From assembly GCF_004339245.1 (NCBI RefSeq), contig NZ_SMGG01000004.1, forward strand, positions 669,351 through 733,350: a DNA stretch of 64,000 bases, read 5' to 3'. This document shows positions 61,415-64,000 of the stretch, piece after piece. The notes under the pieces are model-generated. The model had not been told where the DNA came from, did no database searches, and saw only the letters and a program-made list of their open reading frames with translations. The DNA comes from Seleniivibrio woodruffii (GTDB lineage: Bacteria > Chrysiogenota > Deferribacteres > Deferribacterales > Geovibrionaceae). Position 1 is the first letter of the stretch. Each line of letters starts with the position of its first letter. Made by a program: the position numbers and the translations under genes.

Positions 61415-63016
61415 TCAAAGCCGTGTAAATCTATTTTTACCGCTCTTTTTAGACATATACAGAGCTTTATCCGCATTTTCCAAAACAGCCTTGACCGAAA
61501 GATCTTTGTTCCATCTGGAAATTCCAATGCTGCATCCTGCACTAACTTCCATTGTACCAATATCAAAAGGACTTGTGAGTGCATTAAGAATTCTCTGTGC
61601 AACACTCTCTCCCGCATTTGACTCATCGGAATAGATAATAGCAACAAATTCGTCACCGCCTATCCTTGCTACGATCTCCTCTTTGCGGATGCATTCATTC
61701 AACCGTTTACCGACTTCAATAAGTACAAGGTCTCCAGCTGTATGGCCATATTTATCATTAATAGGCTTAAAGCCGTCCAGATCAATATAAAGGAATTCCA
61801 GTGGCTTTTCGTTTCTTGCCGCAAGAGCAGTTGTTTTTACAATGTATTCATCCAGTGCCGCCCTATTAGGAAGCCCCGTGAGGCGGTCAGTATGGGCAGC
61901 ATACTGCATTTTGTCCAGACGCTTCTCTGCATCTGAAAGGCTGAATATAAGCTCATTGATGGATCTGCATAGTGCTTCAGCCTCTTTCACCCCTTTATAA
62001 ACAGGAATAGGAGCAACATCCCCGAAACGAAGCTTATCCGCTGCCTCGGCAGCGAATACCAAAGGTTCGGCGATGGTTCCGGCAAAGTACCATCCGCCTA
62101 TTGAAAAAAGCAAAGTAAATACCACCCCCGTAATCGCAATAAAAAGAATATTCATTACAACAGGTTTATAAGCTTCTTGAAGAGGCTGAATAGTGAGAAC
62201 AGTCCAGCCGAAACCCTTATATTCATAATATCCATTACTGAAAGAATACCCGATAAGATATTCCTTTCCGTCCGGGAGCCTTTCAACTGCCCAGCCGTTC
62301 TTTTTTGTTCTGGCGGTATCAACAGTTTCAATATTCAGAGTTTTACCTATGGACTTCTCCGGCCCCAAAAGCACTGTGTTGCCATTAAGACTGACTATAT
62401 ATACCTGAAGATTCCTTTTATGTTTTTCAAGAGCAATAACCCTTCTTTGAACCTCACGCACCCACTCCCAGCTGAGATGAGTAGCAAGAACACCCCTTTT
62501 CTCACCATCAATGTCACTAATTGCGAAGCTGACATCAACAAATTTCATGGGTTCTCCGGTGGGGTTTGGGAGAAGTTTTGAAAGAAGGACAGCATCATGA
62601 ACATCTCCAAGGAATTCGCCTTTTATGCCCTCTTTAAAAACAGGGCGCATAGAAATATCCACACCTTCGAGAATACTGCCAGTACTTGCTACGACTTTAC
62701 CCTTTATATCTGTCAGACCTATCCATGAAAAAGCAGGAATATTTGACTGGAGATTGTTAAGCACATCTCTTGTTGTCTGCTGGTTATCTACTGAAACAAG
62801 CGAGTCTACCTGTGAGAAAGTTTTTATCTCGCTGTAGCGTGACCACATATATCTATCAAGTTTTTCAGATGTAAGAAATGCTGTTTCTGCAAGGGAGGAG
62901 CCAATATCAGTCTTCTTATCGCTAGTTGTTATCAGACCCGCAATAATACAGACAGTTGTTGTAAGAGAAATACAAAGTAAACAAATTATAAACGTTACTT
63001 TTTTTCTGATTCCCAT
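61415..63016 (-). CDS. dCACHE-HAMP-GGDEF diguanylate cyclase
   Basis: A 533-residue membrane receptor with helix 1 at about 7-29, a periplasmic dCACHE sensor (about 30-285), helix 2 at about 287-312 and a HAMP-like linker (AGTIAEPLVFAAEAADKLRF). The GGDEF domain (about 370-533) has DRLTGLPNRAALDEY and an active ARIGGDEF. The upstream site reads RKEE rather than RxxD, so feedback inhibition is uncertain. The cache domain suggests sensing of a small extracellular metabolite, but the ligand is unknown. Confidence 0.9.
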   Translation of the reverse strand: MGIRKKVTFIICLLCISLTTTVCIIAGLITTSDKKTDIGSSLAETAFLTSEKLDRYMWSRYSEIKTFSQVDSLVSVDNQQTTRDVLNNLQSNIPAFSWIGLTDIKGKVVASTGSILEGVDISMRPVFKEGIKGEFLGDVHDAVLLSKLLPNPTGEPMKFVDVSFAISDIDGEKRGVLATHLSWEWVREVQRRVIALEKHKRNLQVYIVSLNGNTVLLGPEKSIGKTLNIETVDTARTKKNGWAVERLPDGKEYLIGYSFSNGYYEYKGFGWTVLTIQPLQEAYKPVVMNILFIAITGVVFTLLFSIGGWYFAGTIAEPLVFAAEAADKLRFGDVAPIPVYKGVKEAEALCRSINELIFSLSDAEKRLDKMQYAAHTDRLTGLPNRAALDEYIVKTTALAARNEKPLEFLYIDLDGFKPINDKYGHTAGDLVLIEVGKRLNECIRKEEIVARIGGDEFVAIIYSDESNAGESVAQRILNALTSPFDIGTMEVSAGCSIGISRWNKDLSVKAVLENADKALYMSKKSGKNRFTRL

Positions 63017-63197
63017 TGAATACCTGCTAATTAATTATATGTTTTCCAAATTATTGTCACACGAAATAATTCAGAGTTTGATATTTAGCTATTATGACAT
63101 AAATTTAAGATATTTGCATAATTCTCATTTTGTAGTTTAAAAGAAATAGAGAAACAAAAGATAACTATGATCAGCGATATCCAGTCAATCTGGGGGT
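63017..63197. other. AT-rich intergenic stretch upstream of the repeats
   Basis: No gene or RNA is recognised. The sequence is AT-rich and would hold the promoter of the minus-strand diguanylate cyclase gene. Confidence 0.5.
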
Positions 63198-63600
63198 GGC
63201 AGACTGCTTCGTAGCTACGCTTCTCGCAGAGACGGATTGCGTCATCCTGAGGCTACTGCCGAAGGATCTCAAACGCTGAGACTCTTCGCTTAGCTCAGAG
63301 CTGAATGTCTTCACAAACCCTGCAAGGGTGAAGTGAACTTCCAAGTCTGGTGTGCGTGATGTCTAGGTAATCTAAGTATGGCAGACTGCTTCGTAGCTTC
63401 GCTTCTCGCAGAGACGGTTTTAGTCATCCTGAGGCTTTAGACGAAGGATCTCAAACGCTGAGACTCTTCGCTTAGCTCAGAGCTGAATGTCTTCACGAAC
63501 CCTGCAAGGGTGAAGTGAACTTCCAAGTCTGGTGTGCATTATGTCTAGGTAATCTAAGTATGGCAGACTGCTTCGTCGCTACGCTTTTCGCAGTGACGAA
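63198..63600. repeat. Tandem repeat, 182-bp unit, two full copies plus a partial third
   Basis: Units begin GGCAGACTGCTTCGT at 63198, 63380 and 63562, an exact period of 182 bp. Units 1 and 2 differ at only a few positions (for example GATTGC/TTTTAG and TACTGC/TTTAGA). The third fades after about 40 bp. Each unit contains a GTCATCCTGAGGC...CGAAGGATCTCA element, related to the copies at 14900 and 24874. No coding frame is supported. Confidence 0.9.
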
Positions 63601-63916
63601 TCATTGTTGTCGATATGTTTGAGCTTTTAGGTTTGATGTACGTGGAAGACTGCCGCACCTGCTTTGCAGGTTCGCAGTGACGTGTTTTGTATTTATAGAT
63701 TGCGATTACGTAGTTAAAGAATGGTCGATTAATGAGATTGCTTCGGGCATTACCCTCGCAAAGACGGAAACAGGTTAGTACTTATGCTTTTGAGATGCGA
63801 GTTATTCAAGGAAGATTTCTTGAGACGAGCATGAGCGTACACAGATGTACGTGATGCGAGCGAAAGGACGCTGACGCAGAAGAACGAAGTATATCAGAAG
63901 TATAAACGTAAAAAAT
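63601..63916. other. Decayed repeat material between the tandem repeats and 5S rRNA
   Basis: No coding frame is supported. Degenerate relatives of the repeat's first part occur near 63643-63683 (GACTGCCGCACC, TTCGCAGTGACG) and 63734-63767 (GAGATTGCTTCGGG, CTCGCAAAGACGG). A small palindrome GTACA-CAGA-TGTAC lies at 63837-63850. Confidence 0.5.
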
Positions 63917-64000
63917 CCCTGGCGGCGACCTACTCTCCCATGTGTTAATCTTCACACAGTATCCTCGGCGCTGGAGAGCTTAACTTCCGTGTTCGAAATG
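63917..64000 (-). rRNA. rrf: 5S ribosomal RNA, 3' part (truncated by the window edge)
   Basis: Read on the minus strand the end is CATTTCGAACACGGAAGTTA and continues to GGGAGAGTAGGTCGCCGCCA then GGG. These are the conserved 5S loop B and terminal-helix sequences. It is followed by a T run. The rest of the gene and presumably the 23S and 16S genes lie past position 64000. Confidence 0.95.

Noticed and set aside
63198..63600. The tandem repeats as a CRISPR array
   Set aside because: The unit is 182 bp, repeats are contiguous without unique spacers, and no cas genes are present.
63777..63912. A small RNA or gene in the stretch before the 5S rRNA
   Set aside because: Only a short palindrome and decayed repeat pieces are seen; no tRNA-like cloverleaf or coding frame is supported.

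Overview
The window looks like a chromosomal segment of an anaerobic or microaerophilic Gram-negative bacterium. The best guess is the Deferribacterota (Geovibrio, Seleniivibrio and Denitrovibrio relatives). The reasons are a K+-independent membrane pyrophosphatase, a flavocytochrome c sulfide dehydrogenase, a rhodanese lipoprotein, a DUF3373 outer-membrane protein, anaerobic-type (Cbi) corrinoid genes, beta-lysine osmolyte synthesis and many c-di-GMP proteins. This taxonomic call is inference from gene content. Nearly all genes sit in tight operons with 1-30 bp overlaps. TGA is used as a normal stop (for example in cysN, the sulfite reductase gene and cobT).

Layout. 1-5.1 kb: assimilatory sulfate reduction operon (cysA tail, cysH, cysD, cysN, siroheme sulfite reductase). 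5.1-8.1 kb: two adjacent genes of unknown role that share a C-terminal domain, one also carrying a lipase domain. 8.2-14.9 kb: beta-lysine operon (ablA, ablB, MarC-like), a hemerythrin behind an FNR-type site, a YpdA-like flavoprotein and hppA. 15-20.2 kb (minus): PH-domain protein, NtrC-type regulator, histidine kinase, MacB/LolCDE-like ABC pair and a DUF2318 lipoprotein. 20.5-27.5 kb: sulfur and respiration region with a TorD chaperone, a DUF3373 porin-like protein, a rhodanese lipoprotein interrupted by an in-frame TGA, flavocytochrome c sulfide dehydrogenase and a cytochrome-like protein without a heme motif. 27.6-30.5 kb: enoyl-CoA hydratase, an AT-rich DUF4062 gene and rmuC.

30.5-40.1 kb: corrinoid cluster. 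cbiC, cbiL and cbiA run on the minus strand; a CbiR-like gene, cobU, cobT, cobS, cobD, cbiP, cbiB and precorrin-2 dehydrogenase run on the plus strand. 40.1-50.2 kb: small alpha/beta hydrolase, GT39 glycosyltransferase, AEC transporter, then a long envelope and tRNA-modification operon (ftsE, ftsX, envC-like, ctpA, polysaccharide deacetylase, tsaD, dus). 50.2-63 kb: ATP-grasp protein, Tex, then five c-di-GMP proteins (three GGDEF, two EAL) interspersed with a MarR regulator, an FMN-riboswitch-controlled ribB, a flavodoxin-like reductase and a lipoprotein. 63-64 kb: 182-bp tandem repeats and the 3' end of a minus-strand 5S rRNA gene, so an rRNA operon lies just past the right edge.

The observations most worth checking are the in-frame TGA in the rhodanese gene, the paired genes at 5.1-8.1 kb, the CbiR-like gene, the heme-less cytochrome-like protein, the AT-rich DUF4062 gene, the DUF2318/ABC/two-component operon, and an AT-rich motif shared by the rhodanese and flavocytochrome promoter regions. 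No CRISPR array, transposase, prophage or tRNA gene was seen.
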